This document shows, in pieces, positions 42,665-52,900 of a stretch of DNA of 64,000 nt. Position 1 is the stretch's first letter, and each line of letters begins with the position of its first letter. Made by a program: the position numbers and the translations under genes. Source of the DNA: JANXSF01 sp043745195 (GTDB lineage Bacteria; Acidobacteriota; Terriglobia; Bryobacterales; Bryobacteraceae); NCBI GenBank assembly GCA_043745195.1, contig JAYTTF010000077.1:1-64000 (forward strand), written 5' to 3'. The notes beneath the pieces are model-generated. The model worked only from the letters and a program-made list of their open reading frames with translations. It was not told the origin of the DNA and did no database searches.

Positions 42665-43759
42665 ATGACTGACCCGCAATACTGCCGCTATACCAACTCG
42701 ATAGAAGTTCCAAAGCCTGAAGAGGAACAGCAATTTTCAGAGATCGCAGCCAGGATGAAAAACATGTCAAGCCTCATTAGCGATCGGGCTCGCCACGCCG
42801 TACGGTCGGTCCATGCTAAGAGTCATGGCCTGTTAAGAGCGGAACTCACGGTTCTTGATAGTCTCCCCGAGCCACTTGCGCAAGGAATGTTTCAGCACGG
42901 TGGAATCTACCCGGCAATTATGCGCTTCTCAACTGTACCTGGAGACATTCTTGCGGACAGCATTTCAACCCCTCGTGGGCTTGCAATTAAAGTGATCGGC
43001 GTCGAAGGCCCGATGTTGAAGGAACATCAGGGCGAGGTCACACAAGACCTTGTAATGGTGAATGGCAAAGCGTTCCCTAGCCCGGATTCGGCCACATTTT
43101 TGGAAGGAATCAAGACGCTTGAAAAGCACGTAAACGATTCAGAAGCGTTCAAACAACTTGTATCGACTGCCGCGCGAACAGCTGAGACTGTCCTTGAGGC
43201 CGTCGGAATTAAGAGTGCAACGTTGAAAGGTTTTGGCCATCCGCAAACTCATATTCTTGGCGAAACTTTTAGCACCGTCGCCGCACTCCGCTATGGAAAT
43301 TACATGGCCAAGCTTTGCCTTGAGCCCGCATCGCAGAATCTGAAGGATCTGAAGGACAAACATGTCGACACTGGAAGCGGGCATTCAGCGCTGCGCGATG
43401 TTGTTGTCGAATTCTTCAAGACTGGCGAAGCCGTCTGGGATTTGAAGGTCCAGTTGTGTGTTGATCTGGAAACCATGCCGATTGAAGATGCTTCGGTTCA
43501 GTGGCCAGAGGAGTTGAGCCCCTATCTAACCGTAGGCCGTCTGGTTGCCAAGCCGCAAGACGCTTACAGCGCGGCGCGACGGCTATATGTCGACGAAATA
43601 CTATCCTTCAATCCTTGGCACGGAATCGAAGCTCATCGTCCCCTCGGGAATATTATGCGAGCACGCAAGCAAGCATATGCGGCCTCCTCCCAATTTCGGC
43701 ACGAAACAAACGGCAGGCAAATCAGTGAACCGCGGTCGATAGCAGAGTTGCCCGCATAG
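42665..43759 (+). CDS. Catalase-family heme protein (y4iL-like)
   Basis: 364 residues, shorter than a monofunctional catalase (about 480). It matches the catalase-related group that lacks the C-terminal part. Recognisable blocks are RSVHAKSHGLLRAELTVLDS with the distal-His region, GIYPAIMRFSTVPGDI and STPRGLAIKVIGVEG (heme pocket arginine and glycine region), DLVMVNGKAFP, and LRYGNYMAKLCLEP, whose Tyr is the candidate proximal heme ligand. Members of this group often act as peroxidases, and some are fused or linked to lipoxygenase-like chemistry. The stop directly abuts the convergent rpiA stop. Confidence 0.85.
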   Translation: MTDPQYCRYTNSIEVPKPEEEQQFSEIAARMKNMSSLISDRARHAVRSVHAKSHGLLRAELTVLDSLPEPLAQGMFQHGGIYPAIMRFSTVPGDILADSISTPRGLAIKVIGVEGPMLKEHQGEVTQDLVMVNGKAFPSPDSATFLEGIKTLEKHVNDSEAFKQLVSTAARTAETVLEAVGIKSATLKGFGHPQTHILGETFSTVAALRYGNYMAKLCLEPASQNLKDLKDKHVDTGSGHSALRDVVVEFFKTGEAVWDLKVQLCVDLETMPIEDASVQWPEELSPYLTVGRLVAKPQDAYSAARRLYVDEILSFNPWHGIEAHRPLGNIMRARKQAYAASSQFRHETNGRQISEPRSIAELPA

Positions 43760-44440
43760 CTATGTTCTATCAATACGTCTGAACTCTACGTTCCCCGATG
43801 AAAGCGCCAGTAGCAGTATATCCGCTGGTCGCCGTGCAAAGATTCCGCAAGTAACGACTCCCGGAATTTGATTGATTTCCTCCTCAAATGCGACAGCATC
43901 GGAAATCCGCAGATCATGCATATCGAGAATCACGTTGCCATTGTCGGTTACGAATCCTTCCCGCAGAACTGGACGACCTCCCCTGCCCTCGAGCTCCCTT
44001 GCGATGTACCCGGAGGCCATGGGAATCACTTCAATTGGCAACGGAAACCGGCCAAGTTGTCCAACCAATTTGGATTCGTCGGCCATACAGACAAAACTAA
44101 TGGCCACAGCGGCAACGATCTTTTCCCTTGTCAGCGAACCGCCTCCACCTTTCATCATTTCCATGTTTTCGTTAATCTCATCCGCCCCGTCAATATACAC
44201 CGGAAGCTGCCGAACGGAATTGAGATCATAAATCGCGATTCCCGCTTTATTCAACAGTTCAGCCGTTGCGTTTGAAGCGGCCACTGCTCCCTTAATCTGC
44301 AAATGCGCGTGCGTCGCGTGTGTCAGCGCGGCGATGAAGAAATTGACCGTCGATCCACTTCCTACACCGATAATTGAGCCCTCGGGCACAAAATGCATAG
44401 CTGCTTGGGCGGAAGCCCGTTTTAAGTTGTCATCGCCCAT
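43760..44440 (-). CDS. rpiA: Ribose-5-phosphate isomerase A
   Basis: 226 residues from ATG 44440, preceded at seven bases by AGAGG. A frame to 44572 has no conserved content and would overlap the divergent gene. It interconverts ribose 5-phosphate and ribulose 5-phosphate in the non-oxidative pentose phosphate pathway. Diagnostic motifs are IIGVGSGSTVNFFIAAL (phosphate loop), VYIDGADEINENM with the catalytic Asp pair, and MKGGGGSLTREKIVA, containing the catalytic Glu and Lys. Length and motif order are normal. The 81-base gap to the next gene holds divergent promoters. Confidence 0.95.
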   Translation of the reverse strand: MGDDNLKRASAQAAMHFVPEGSIIGVGSGSTVNFFIAALTHATHAHLQIKGAVAASNATAELLNKAGIAIYDLNSVRQLPVYIDGADEINENMEMMKGGGGSLTREKIVAAVAISFVCMADESKLVGQLGRFPLPIEVIPMASGYIARELEGRGGRPVLREGFVTDNGNVILDMHDLRISDAVAFEEEINQIPGVVTCGIFARRPADILLLALSSGNVEFRRIDRT

Positions 44441-44521
44441 TGGCGCACCTCTTTGTGGCCGGGAGAGATTGGCCACTCTCGTGCTCGACTTAACTGGTAA
44501 ATCAAGGAGCCTAGGAACATT

Positions 44522-44800
44522 ATGAAGAATAACAAGGAAGAATTGAAAACCTACAGAATTCCGTCGACACAAGAGAAGGGGGGCGCCGGTTCAGCCGGCC
44601 AGTCCGGGGATACCCAAGGTTTACCTGACGTCGCCGAAGCTGGTTTCGAGAGCATCCAGGAAATGGTTGAAGAAGGACAATACTCCGAAGCGGAAACTCT
44701 TCTTGCCGTGGAAGAGGCTTCCGATGGAGAAGTCGCCGAACTGCACCCCAAACAGGTACTTCAAGATGACGTCCCTTTGGAATATCTAAACCAAGACTAG
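44522..44800 (+). CDS. Small acidic protein of unknown function
   Basis: 92 residues, about one quarter Asp/Glu. AGGA lies five to six bases before the ATG. The middle reads EAGFESIQEMVEEGQYSEAE followed by TLLAVEEASDGEVAELHP, and the C-terminus is QDDVPLEYLNQD. It has no signal peptide, membrane helix or cysteines. The '...V..DDVP.EY' ending recurs in small acidobacterial and cyanobacterial stress-associated proteins, but I cannot name the family with certainty. It is divergent from rpiA and precedes a broken ABC transporter gene. Confidence 0.6.
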   Translation: MKNNKEELKTYRIPSTQEKGGAGSAGQSGDTQGLPDVAEAGFESIQEMVEEGQYSEAETLLAVEEASDGEVAELHPKQVLQDDVPLEYLNQD

Positions 44801-44820
44801 CTTTTCAATTGCTTTAAAAA

Positions 44821-46020
44821 ATGCAGGCCGCTCAAATTATTTCTCAAGAGGAAGCATGGGAGAACCGGTTCGCTGCCTTAAAGTATATTCCCAAGCTCTG
44901 GAAATTACTTTGGGAAGCGCATCCGGCTTCCGTTGCTGGCACTATTTTCTTGAGAGTTCTTGGCGGCCTTTCTCCTTTAGGCATGCTCTATGCCGCCAAA
45001 CGCCTGGTCGACATAATTTTCCAGGCGTCCAAAGGGCAAACGGCGGATATAGGGCAAATGTGGCTCTGGGTTAGCGTCGAATTCAGTTTGGTGGTAGTTT
45101 CCCAAATCGTCGGTAAAGCAGTCGATTATCTGGACCTTATGATCGCTGAAAGATTCAGCAATCGTTTGGCTTTAAAAATCATGAAGCATGCGGCGGCGCT
45201 TGACCTGGCTAGCTTTGAAGATCCGGCTTTTCACGACCGGCTGGATCGAGCCCGGGCGCAAGTTACGGATCGCACAGGAATGCTTACATCGGCGGGCTGG
45301 TTGCTACAACGCGTTGTTATGGTGCTCTCGCTTGCGGCCGGTATCATCGTTTATTCCCCATGGCTTTTGGTTGTCTTAATTTTGAGTGTCCTGCCGGCGT
45401 TCTTAGTGGAAAGCCATTTCGCATTTTCGGGGTACAACTTGGCTCATGAAATGACAGCAACTCGCCGTCGGCTTGACTACTATCTGTTACTGGCTAGCAG
45501 TAAAGAAACTGCCAAGGAAATGAAAGTGTTCGCATTGGCTAACTACTTGGAAGGCAAATATTAGGAAGCTTCTAATGACATTATCCGAAAGCATCGCAAG
45601 TTGGCGTCCAGGCGCTTAATTTGGGGGGCGATGTTTGCCGTTTTGGAGTCTATTGCTTATTACGGCTGCTATGCTTTTCTTGCCAGGCAGGCCTTTCTGC
45701 AGAACATTAGTATGGGCACGTTTACCTTCATAAGGTTGGCGCCATCGGGGGAGCCAACGGCCATTTGCAAATGATCTTCACGCTTTTTTCGAGCATTGCC
45801 GACCAAGCGCTATTCTTGAGCGATCTAATGCTTTTCTACGAAGAGAAGCCATCAATTGACTTTTCACGGTCGACAGCCATCCCGCCCCGCCCTCTCCAAA
45901 ACGGAATAGTTTTCGAGGATGTTAGCTTCCAATACCCTGGCAATGAAAAGCCAACTTTGAACCATTTATCATTCCGTTTGGACAAGGGCATGCGGTTTGC
46001 TTTAGTAGGCAATACGGTTT
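44821..46020 (+). pseudogene. Broken ABC transporter (fused permease-ATPase), truncated at Walker A
   Basis: The membrane domain is open for 247 codons (five or six helices, e.g. LGGLSPLGMLYAAKRLVDII and VVMVLSLAAGIIVYSPWLLV) and ends in an in-frame TAG at 45562. The same frame continues sensibly (EASNDIIRKHRKLASRRLIW) to about 45735, where a frameshift moves the reading to the frame of QMIFTLFSSIADQALFLSDL. The start of the nucleotide-binding domain (IVFEDVSFQYPGNEKPTLNH) then runs into ALVGNTVCGG, where a Walker A 'ENGAGKST' is expected. From there the sequence belongs to another gene. At least three lesions make it non-functional. Confidence 0.85.
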
Positions 46021-46023
46021 GCG

Positions 46024-46458
46024 GTGGCATTGGAGAACCAGTTAAAGGGTCGCAAATGCCTTGTATTCAACTCCGATATGCGGATTCGTATTGCTAAGTC
46101 GAAAAATTATCTGTATCCGGATTTGTCCGTGGTTTGCGGTGAAGAGGAATCTCTGGAAGTCGACATAATTGAAAATCCGACAGTCATCGCCGAAGTCTTA
46201 TCCCCCTCAACCGCCGATTACGATCACGGCAAAAAATTCTCCATCTATCGTGAAATCCCATCGTTGAAAGATTACCTTCTTGTGCACACTCAGGAAATTC
46301 TGATCGAACATTTCACTCCACAAGCAGACGGAAACTGGCTGCTGGCCTATCACCAGGGAATGGACGCTGTCGTGGAACTCAAAAGCATCGGCTGTTCCAT
46401 CGCGCTGAAAGACATTTACAGCGGCGTTTTCCCCGCTGATCAAGCCATTCAAGCCTAA
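46024..46458 (+). pseudogene. 5'-truncated Uma2-family endonuclease (DUF820)
   Basis: 144 codons beginning VALENQLKGRKCLVFNSDMR, which normally lies about 50-60 residues into Uma2 proteins. Conserved blocks are NYLYPDLSVVCGE (the catalytic P-D), TVIAEVLSPSTADYDHGKKF (E-V-L-S-P-S-T with the active-site Glu), and YREIPSLKDYLLVHTQEILI (K/Q region), so the PD-(D/E)xK core is still intact. The N-terminal segment is missing because the gene is joined to the ABC transporter relic at about 46020. A shortened protein from the GTG at 46024 is conceivable but unlikely to fold normally. Confidence 0.8.
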
Positions 46459-46469
46459 TAGAACTGCAT

Positions 46470-47333
46470 TTACAGCGCCTGAACCGGCGTCACCCGAACC
46501 TCAACTTCAACCGTCTGTTTCCCGCCACCCAACGAAATTCCTTTCACCGGAGCCACGTCGCCATAATCGCGTCCCCACGCCAAGGTGATGTGACCATCGG
46601 TTGGAATTACATCATTCGTGGGATCCAAATCCAACCAACCATAGCCGGGAATGAATACCGAAACCCACGCATGCGATGCCTCCGCGCCTTGCACATCTGC
46701 TCCACTCCGCAAATATCCGCTAACGTATCGAGCCGATAAATGCAGCGATCGCAAAGCTCCAATCATGATGTGTGCAAAATCCTGGCAAACCCCGCGGCGT
46801 TGTTCCAAAACTTCGTGCAACGGCATTTCAATGGACGTTGATTTCGGCTTGTACAGAAATTCTTTGTGGACCCGATGCGACAGTTCCTGCACCGCTTCAG
46901 CCAGTGGCCGGCCTATTGGAAAACTGGACCGCGCATAGTCAGCCAACTCCGGGGAGGCCGCCACAAACGGAGAATCGAAGACAAATTCATAAGCCGTCAA
47001 AGAAGCATCATCGGCATGCAATGCCAAGTCACTCTGCGCTTGCTCCCAACTGATTTCAGGGAAAACTGTTTCCCGTCGAGGATCAACCTCTACAATGCTT
47101 GTGGCCGTGGCGCTGAAGTGATCGTGAGTGCGAAACACTGAAAACGTGGCTACATGATTTCCAAAATAATCCTTACGCCGTTCCATAACCGCCGGTTCCG
47201 GATGCACTTCCAATTTGGTTTCCAACACCCGCTGCCGTGGAAAAGTGCGCGGAGTCAATCGGGCTTCGCTCAAGCATTGCGCCACCGGCTCTTCGTACTT
47301 GTATTTTGTGATATGTGTGGCTTGGTAGAGCAT
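46470..47333 (-). CDS. Transglutaminase-like cysteine protease family protein
   Basis: 287 residues. An N-terminal beta-sandwich (about 1-90) opens MLYQATHITKYKYEEPVAQC, the bacterial transglutaminase-like N-terminal domain. The catalytic core has Cys in QRRGVCQDFAHIMIGALRSL (about residue 163), His in ASHAWVSVFIPGYGWLDL and Asp in DPTNDVIPTDGHI. The end GRDYGDVAPVKGISLGG is typical. It is the last gene of the ATP-grasp/alpha-E operon and starts two bases after the preceding stop. Family members are predicted peptidases or amidases acting on ATP-grasp-made peptide products; none is proven here. Confidence 0.9.
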   Translation of the reverse strand: MLYQATHITKYKYEEPVAQCLSEARLTPRTFPRQRVLETKLEVHPEPAVMERRKDYFGNHVATFSVFRTHDHFSATATSIVEVDPRRETVFPEISWEQAQSDLALHADDASLTAYEFVFDSPFVAASPELADYARSSFPIGRPLAEAVQELSHRVHKEFLYKPKSTSIEMPLHEVLEQRRGVCQDFAHIMIGALRSLHLSARYVSGYLRSGADVQGAEASHAWVSVFIPGYGWLDLDPTNDVIPTDGHITLAWGRDYGDVAPVKGISLGGGKQTVEVEVRVTPVQAL

Positions 47334-47335
47334 GG

Positions 47336-49894
47336 CTATAACGAAAGCTTAAATCGCGTAATCGGAACATGGCTAAAGTGGTGCGCCGTCAACAGTGCGG
47401 AAAAATCGTAGAGACTTCCTTTGAGCCTACGCAGTAACTCTTCAAGCGCTGCCAGATTGCCTTCAGAATCCCGAGCCGCCATATCCTCCAGCGGTACTTG
47501 TTGAATCATCTTCAGAATTTTCTCAGCTAACAAAAGCGGCAGATGCTCTTCGTCCTGCTCATCAGCACTAATTTGTAGTTGCAGGTTCGTAGGCATGCTC
47601 CGCAAATGCTGCACCAAAGTCGCCACTTGAAAACCAACCGAGCGGGGATTCGATTCATCGCACAACAACAACTGCAAAATAAATTCAACCTTCACATCCG
47701 TGAAATATCGCGTCCGGTAAGTAATGGAACTGTCCGCGATGATCAGCAATGTATCCATCGAAGGCTCAATGTCGAAAGGCGCATCTACCAACGACGCAAG
47801 CAGCAAATCGGCCGTTTGTAATGCCCGTTCCAACCGTCTGCCAATATCCAGAAAGTGCCACCCATTGCAGCGCGTCGTGTTCTCCATCACCAGCCCTGAA
47901 AAGGCCGACAACGTCACAATCACCCGGTCCAGCAGATTCATTTCAGCCACCAGTCTAAGTTCATGATGCACTGGTGCTGAAACAGAAAACTCTGCTTCCA
48001 ACTGCTGCAAAACTCTCCATGTATCTTGTGAAAGCCATTCTTTCACCGGCCACGCAGAACGACGCAGATTTTTCAAATTCCAACCAATGCTGGACGTTCG
48101 CGAAGGATCATAAACCATCCCCGAAAGTAAGCGCCCCACATGCCAGCGCTGCTGCGTAATTGAAGTCTTGGCGATTTCCTCAGGAAGAAAGTTCAAACCC
48201 GATAACAATTGAACCGCGCTTTGAATCGATGCCGTATGTCCGAAATCTTCCTCACTCGAAAGCCCCGGCAACAGCGCCCGCACCATTCGCACACCAGCTT
48301 CCACTCGCTCGCCGTAACGACCCAACCAGAACAGATTATCCGCCACGCGGCTGGGTAAATCTGCAGCTCCTCGAGGTGCATTTGTTCGGGTATAAACTTG
48401 GCTTACAGAATCATGAGACTCCTCACCATCGCCCAGTACCCAAGTATCTTTGCTGCCCCCACCCAACTGCATCGTAACCACCGGTGAGTTGCTTTCAGTA
48501 GATACTCGCGTTAAACCTCCGGGCATCACCCTATAAGTATCCCCGTCTCTAACTGCAAATACTCTTAAGACCAAATGGCGCGGGGCCAATCCCGTATCGG
48601 TTCGCACAGGAACAGTCGACAACGCAACCTGCTCCTGTGCCACAAACTGCTCTGGGTCCGCCTCAATCCTGCGAATCAAATCCAACTTTGCGGCACTATC
48701 CATGTAAGCCGGAAATTCTGGAGTGTGGCCCCTGCGCGGAAACGCCGGTTTAATCACTAGGCCATCCAAATTGTCTGCCACAAAACGCCTTGCATTTTCC
48801 TCGCCGCACCACCAGGTGGCCACCGACGGCAACTTCAAATCCTCGCCCATCCACTGCTTGCAAAGGCCTGGCAGAAATGCCATGTATCCCGGTGATTCCA
48901 TCAGTCCGCTTCCCAACGCATTCGATACCGCAACGTTGCCCGAACGTAGTGCCTGCGTGAAGCCAGGAATGCCCAGCAAGGAATCGCTCCGCAATTCCAA
49001 AGGATCACAAAAAGTATCGTCCATCCGGCGGATCACCATATCCACCGGGTCAAGTCCGGAAAGCGTTTTCAAAAATACCCGGTTATCCCGTACCGTTAAA
49101 TCCGCCCCCTCAACCAGCGGAACACCCCACTGTTTTGCCAGGTAGGATTGCTCAAAATATGTTTCGTTGTTCGGCCCCGGCGTCAGTAACACCACACGTG
49201 GATTGTCCTGATTCGGTGAAAGCCTCAACAGGGTTTCGCGATACCGGTCAATGAAATGGTTCAGTGGACGTACATGGCATTGGCTAAAAGCCGAAGGCAG
49301 TGTGCGCGCGCTAACCAAGCGATTCTCAAGCGCGTAACCCATACCCGAAGGCGCCTGCGTCCTGTCGGAAAGTACCCACCAATGACCATTCGGGGAGCGA
49401 GCCAAATCCACCGCATAGGAATGAAGAAACACTCCATGACTGGGGCGAATACCATGGCATGTGCGTAGAAAATTCGGATTCCCAAACAACAGTGCCGCCG
49501 GCAATTGCCTTTGATGAATCAAACGCTGTGCCCCGTATAAATCACCCAGCATATGATTCAATAACAACGCACGTTGCGAAATGGCCTTTTCCAAACCTGC
49601 CCATTCCTGTTCTTCCATCACCAGTGGAATTGGATCAAGCGACCATGGACGTTCCTTCCCTTGCGGATCGCCATAAACGTTGTATGTGATGCCGTTGGTT
49701 TGGATCAGATGCTGGCCGGTTTGCCAGCGCCTCGTCAATTGAGCAAATCCCATCCGGCCAATGGAGGCGTAGAGTTTTCGCCAATGATGACGGGGCATTC
49801 CCGATGGCCGAATTGCCTCGTCCCAGTGGGCAGCGATAGGCTTATATTGCCATTGCACCTTTTCCGTTCGTGCCTCCACTTGGGTTTCTTTCAT
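47336..49894 (-). CDS. Circularly permuted ATP-grasp fused to an alpha-E domain
   Basis: 852 residues. The first ~500 residues are a circularly permuted type ATP-grasp: ITYNVYGDPQGKERPWSLDP, HWWVLSDRTQAPSGMGYALE, RVVLLTPGPNNETYFEQSYL, VDMVIRRMDDTFCDPLELRS, DGLVIKPAFPRRGHTPEF and GGGSKDTWVLGDGEES. From about 520 to 852 is an alpha-helical alpha-E domain starting SRVADNLFWLGRYGERVEAG. The ATP-grasp fold makes carboxylate-amine (peptide-like) bonds using ATP; alpha-E is a partner of unknown action. It corresponds to the two separate genes at 53261-55707 in fused form. The glycine loop differs from that of the separate ATP-grasp (no GGYG). Confidence 0.92.
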   Translation of the reverse strand: MKETQVEARTEKVQWQYKPIAAHWDEAIRPSGMPRHHWRKLYASIGRMGFAQLTRRWQTGQHLIQTNGITYNVYGDPQGKERPWSLDPIPLVMEEQEWAGLEKAISQRALLLNHMLGDLYGAQRLIHQRQLPAALLFGNPNFLRTCHGIRPSHGVFLHSYAVDLARSPNGHWWVLSDRTQAPSGMGYALENRLVSARTLPSAFSQCHVRPLNHFIDRYRETLLRLSPNQDNPRVVLLTPGPNNETYFEQSYLAKQWGVPLVEGADLTVRDNRVFLKTLSGLDPVDMVIRRMDDTFCDPLELRSDSLLGIPGFTQALRSGNVAVSNALGSGLMESPGYMAFLPGLCKQWMGEDLKLPSVATWWCGEENARRFVADNLDGLVIKPAFPRRGHTPEFPAYMDSAAKLDLIRRIEADPEQFVAQEQVALSTVPVRTDTGLAPRHLVLRVFAVRDGDTYRVMPGGLTRVSTESNSPVVTMQLGGGSKDTWVLGDGEESHDSVSQVYTRTNAPRGAADLPSRVADNLFWLGRYGERVEAGVRMVRALLPGLSSEEDFGHTASIQSAVQLLSGLNFLPEEIAKTSITQQRWHVGRLLSGMVYDPSRTSSIGWNLKNLRRSAWPVKEWLSQDTWRVLQQLEAEFSVSAPVHHELRLVAEMNLLDRVIVTLSAFSGLVMENTTRCNGWHFLDIGRRLERALQTADLLLASLVDAPFDIEPSMDTLLIIADSSITYRTRYFTDVKVEFILQLLLCDESNPRSVGFQVATLVQHLRSMPTNLQLQISADEQDEEHLPLLLAEKILKMIQQVPLEDMAARDSEGNLAALEELLRRLKGSLYDFSALLTAHHFSHVPITRFKLSL

Positions 49895-49911
49895 AGAAAT
49901 CTAATTCAGCT

Positions 49912-52900
49912 TTAAAGACTAGGCTTTCGACGCAAATCAAGGGTGGCAGGGAACTCCGGATTGATTTCAACCGGAGGAACCACCATTGGCCCAGGCGTGT
50001 GTCCATGCTCAAAAAAGCGAGCCCTGCGTCGTGCTTCCGCCTCGTTTGAGTTTACCGCGAAAGTGTCATAATGACGGCCTCCAGGATGCGCAACATGGTA
50101 AGTGCAGCCTCCTAATGACCGTTCAGCAGACAAATCCACAAGATCGAATATTAAGGGAATGTGCACCGGAATTGTCGGGTGCAAACAATGTGGTGGCTGC
50201 CATGCCCGATACCGAACACCACATACAAACTCCCCATGCGTGCCCGTGGGTTGTAGTGGAAGCCGGCGTCCATTGCAAGTAACCGTCAACCGTTCCGCAG
50301 TTAATCCACGAACATAAACCTGAAGGCGCTCAACCGACGAATCCACATACCTCGCCGTACCGCCTGCGCCCTGTTCTTCTCCCAACACATACCAAGGCTC
50401 AATCGCCTGCCGCAATTCAATTTCAACACCGTAGTAACAGACGCGCCCATAAACCGGGAACCGAAATTCCAGGTGAGGCGCGAACCAATCGCTGGAAACG
50501 GCATACCCCGCTTTGTTCATCTCTGCAATCACGTTGCCAAGATCGTTTTCCACGTAGTAAGGCAACATGAAACGGTCGTGCAGTCGTGTGCCCCAGCGAA
50601 TCGGTTTCCCTTCAAAAGGTATCTGCCAGAACCAAGCGATCATCGCCCGCACCAGCACCTGCTGCGCTAAACTCATTCGCGCATGGGGAGGCATTTCAAA
50701 CGCACGAAGTTCAAGCAAGCCCAACCGGCCAGTGGAGCTATCGGGGGAATACAATTTGTCAATGCAAAACTCTGCACGATGCGTATTGCCCGTTACGTCC
50801 ACCAACAGGTTGCGGAAAATACGATCCACCAACCATGGTGGGCTGGTTTCCTCTTTGCTATTGAGCAAAGAAAATGCAATCTCCAATTCGTAAATAGCAT
50901 CCGCGCGCGTCTCGTCAATTCGCGGCGCTTGGCTCGTTGGTCCAATGAATACGCCGGAAAACAGATAGGACAGTGCAGGATGATTCAGCCAGTAACCAAC
51001 CAAACTCTTGATCAAATCCGGCCTGCGCAAAAATGGACTATTCGGTGGAGTGGATCCACCCAGCACCAAATGATTGCCACCACCAGTGCCAGTGTGGCGG
51101 CCATCCAACATGAACTTTTCCGTTCCCAAACGGCACTGGCGGGCCTGTTCATAAAGAGTGGTTGTGTTGTGAACCAACTCCCGCCAATTGTGCGATGGAT
51201 GAATGTTCACTTCAATCACACCAGGGTCCGGCGTGATCTTGATCATCTGCAGTCGCGAATCAAACGGGGGCGTGTAGCCTTCCAAAATCACCGGCATTTG
51301 CAGTTTCGCCGCAGTCTCTTCAATGGCCCCAATCAGGTCTACATAATCTTCGGCGGATCGCACAGGAGGCAGAAATAAACAGAGTCGGCCCTCACGCGGT
51401 TCCACCGTTAACGCCGTTCTCACCAACGAATCCAACTCATCCGCTTCCCCTGGAACAGGCTGCAAATTTTGACGTTGCCGCGCATGCACCGGGTTGGCTT
51501 TCAGTTCAAACTCACCCTGCCATGCCAACAGCGAACGCGGAACACTCGGAGTTACAGAAAGAGGCGGTGCCGGGCTCATCGGGTCAATGGTCCACACACG
51601 TTGAACTTTCTCAGCCGGTTCTGCTTTCAGGCTTTGCAGCGGCAACCGCAAGCCCACTGGAGAATCACCCGGCAGCAGGAATAATTGCCGTGCCCGCAGC
51701 ATCCACAAAGCGGTTTGCCATTCCGGGCCATCTTTGCCAACACCACGCTGCAATGGAAGAACGAACCCGGTTGGGTTTCCTAATCCATGTGAGAATACGC
51801 GACGTAATCTTTCGCGTTCTTCCAAATCATCCAGCTTGTTATTTTCCGGATCCACATTTACAGGAAGCTGACTTTCCTTGTGAATGTAAACCAGTGGATC
51901 TTCATAAGCTGCTATAACATTTTCAGGTCCAACAGCTAACCTGAGTGCCAACGCTTCGGCGAAGCGCTGAGCTTCCTTTTCGCCATAGCCATAATCTCGG
52001 TTTGGATCGGCACACCACTGTGGATCCTGCCAAAGCGGAACCCCGTCAGTTCGCCAATAACATGCAAAAGCCCAGCGCGGCAGCGATTCACCCGGATACC
52101 ATTTGCCTTGCCCGAAGTGCAGCAATCCGCATGGCGCAAAGTTTTCCCGAATGCGATTCAACAGCTCCCCAGCAATGCGAAGTTTCGATTCACCCAGTGC
52201 CGCAGTATTCCATTCTTCGCCGTCCATATCGTCAATCGAAACAAATGTGGGTTCGCCGCCCATCGTCAAACGAACGTCCCCGGCGGTGAGTTCCTTATCG
52301 ATGCTATCCCCTAACTTGTCGATAGCCTGCCACTGTAGTTCCGTATAAGGCTTAGTAACTCGCGGATCTTCGTGAATCCGAGTTACACTCATTTCGTGGT
52401 GAAACTCAACCTGGCAAGGACTTACTAAGCCCGATACCGGCGCAGCGGATTGTGGATGCGGCGTGGCTGCCATTGGAATGTGGCCTTCCCCGGCGAACAA
52501 TCCAGACGTAGGATCCAGCCCTACCCAACCAGCCCCAGGCAGGTACACTTCAGTCCAAGCATGCAGATCCGTGAAATCAGCCTGCGGCCCTTCTGGACCT
52601 TCCAGCGGCTTCAAATCGGGCTTCAATTGAATCAGGTACCCAGATACAAAGCGCGCTGCCAAACCCAGGTGACGCAGCACTTCCACTTGCAGCCAACTGG
52701 TATCGCGGCACGAACCGCTTAAGGCTCCTAACGTTTCTTCCGAAGTCTGCACCCCGGGTTCCATGCGGATCAAATACTGAATGTCATTCTGCAGGCGTTG
52801 ATTCAAGCCCACCAAAAACGTAATGATATGCTTCGGGCTGCGGTCAATCGAAGCCAGCAAAGCCGCCAAGCGCGGACCCGCCGGAGGGGTATCTAAAAAC

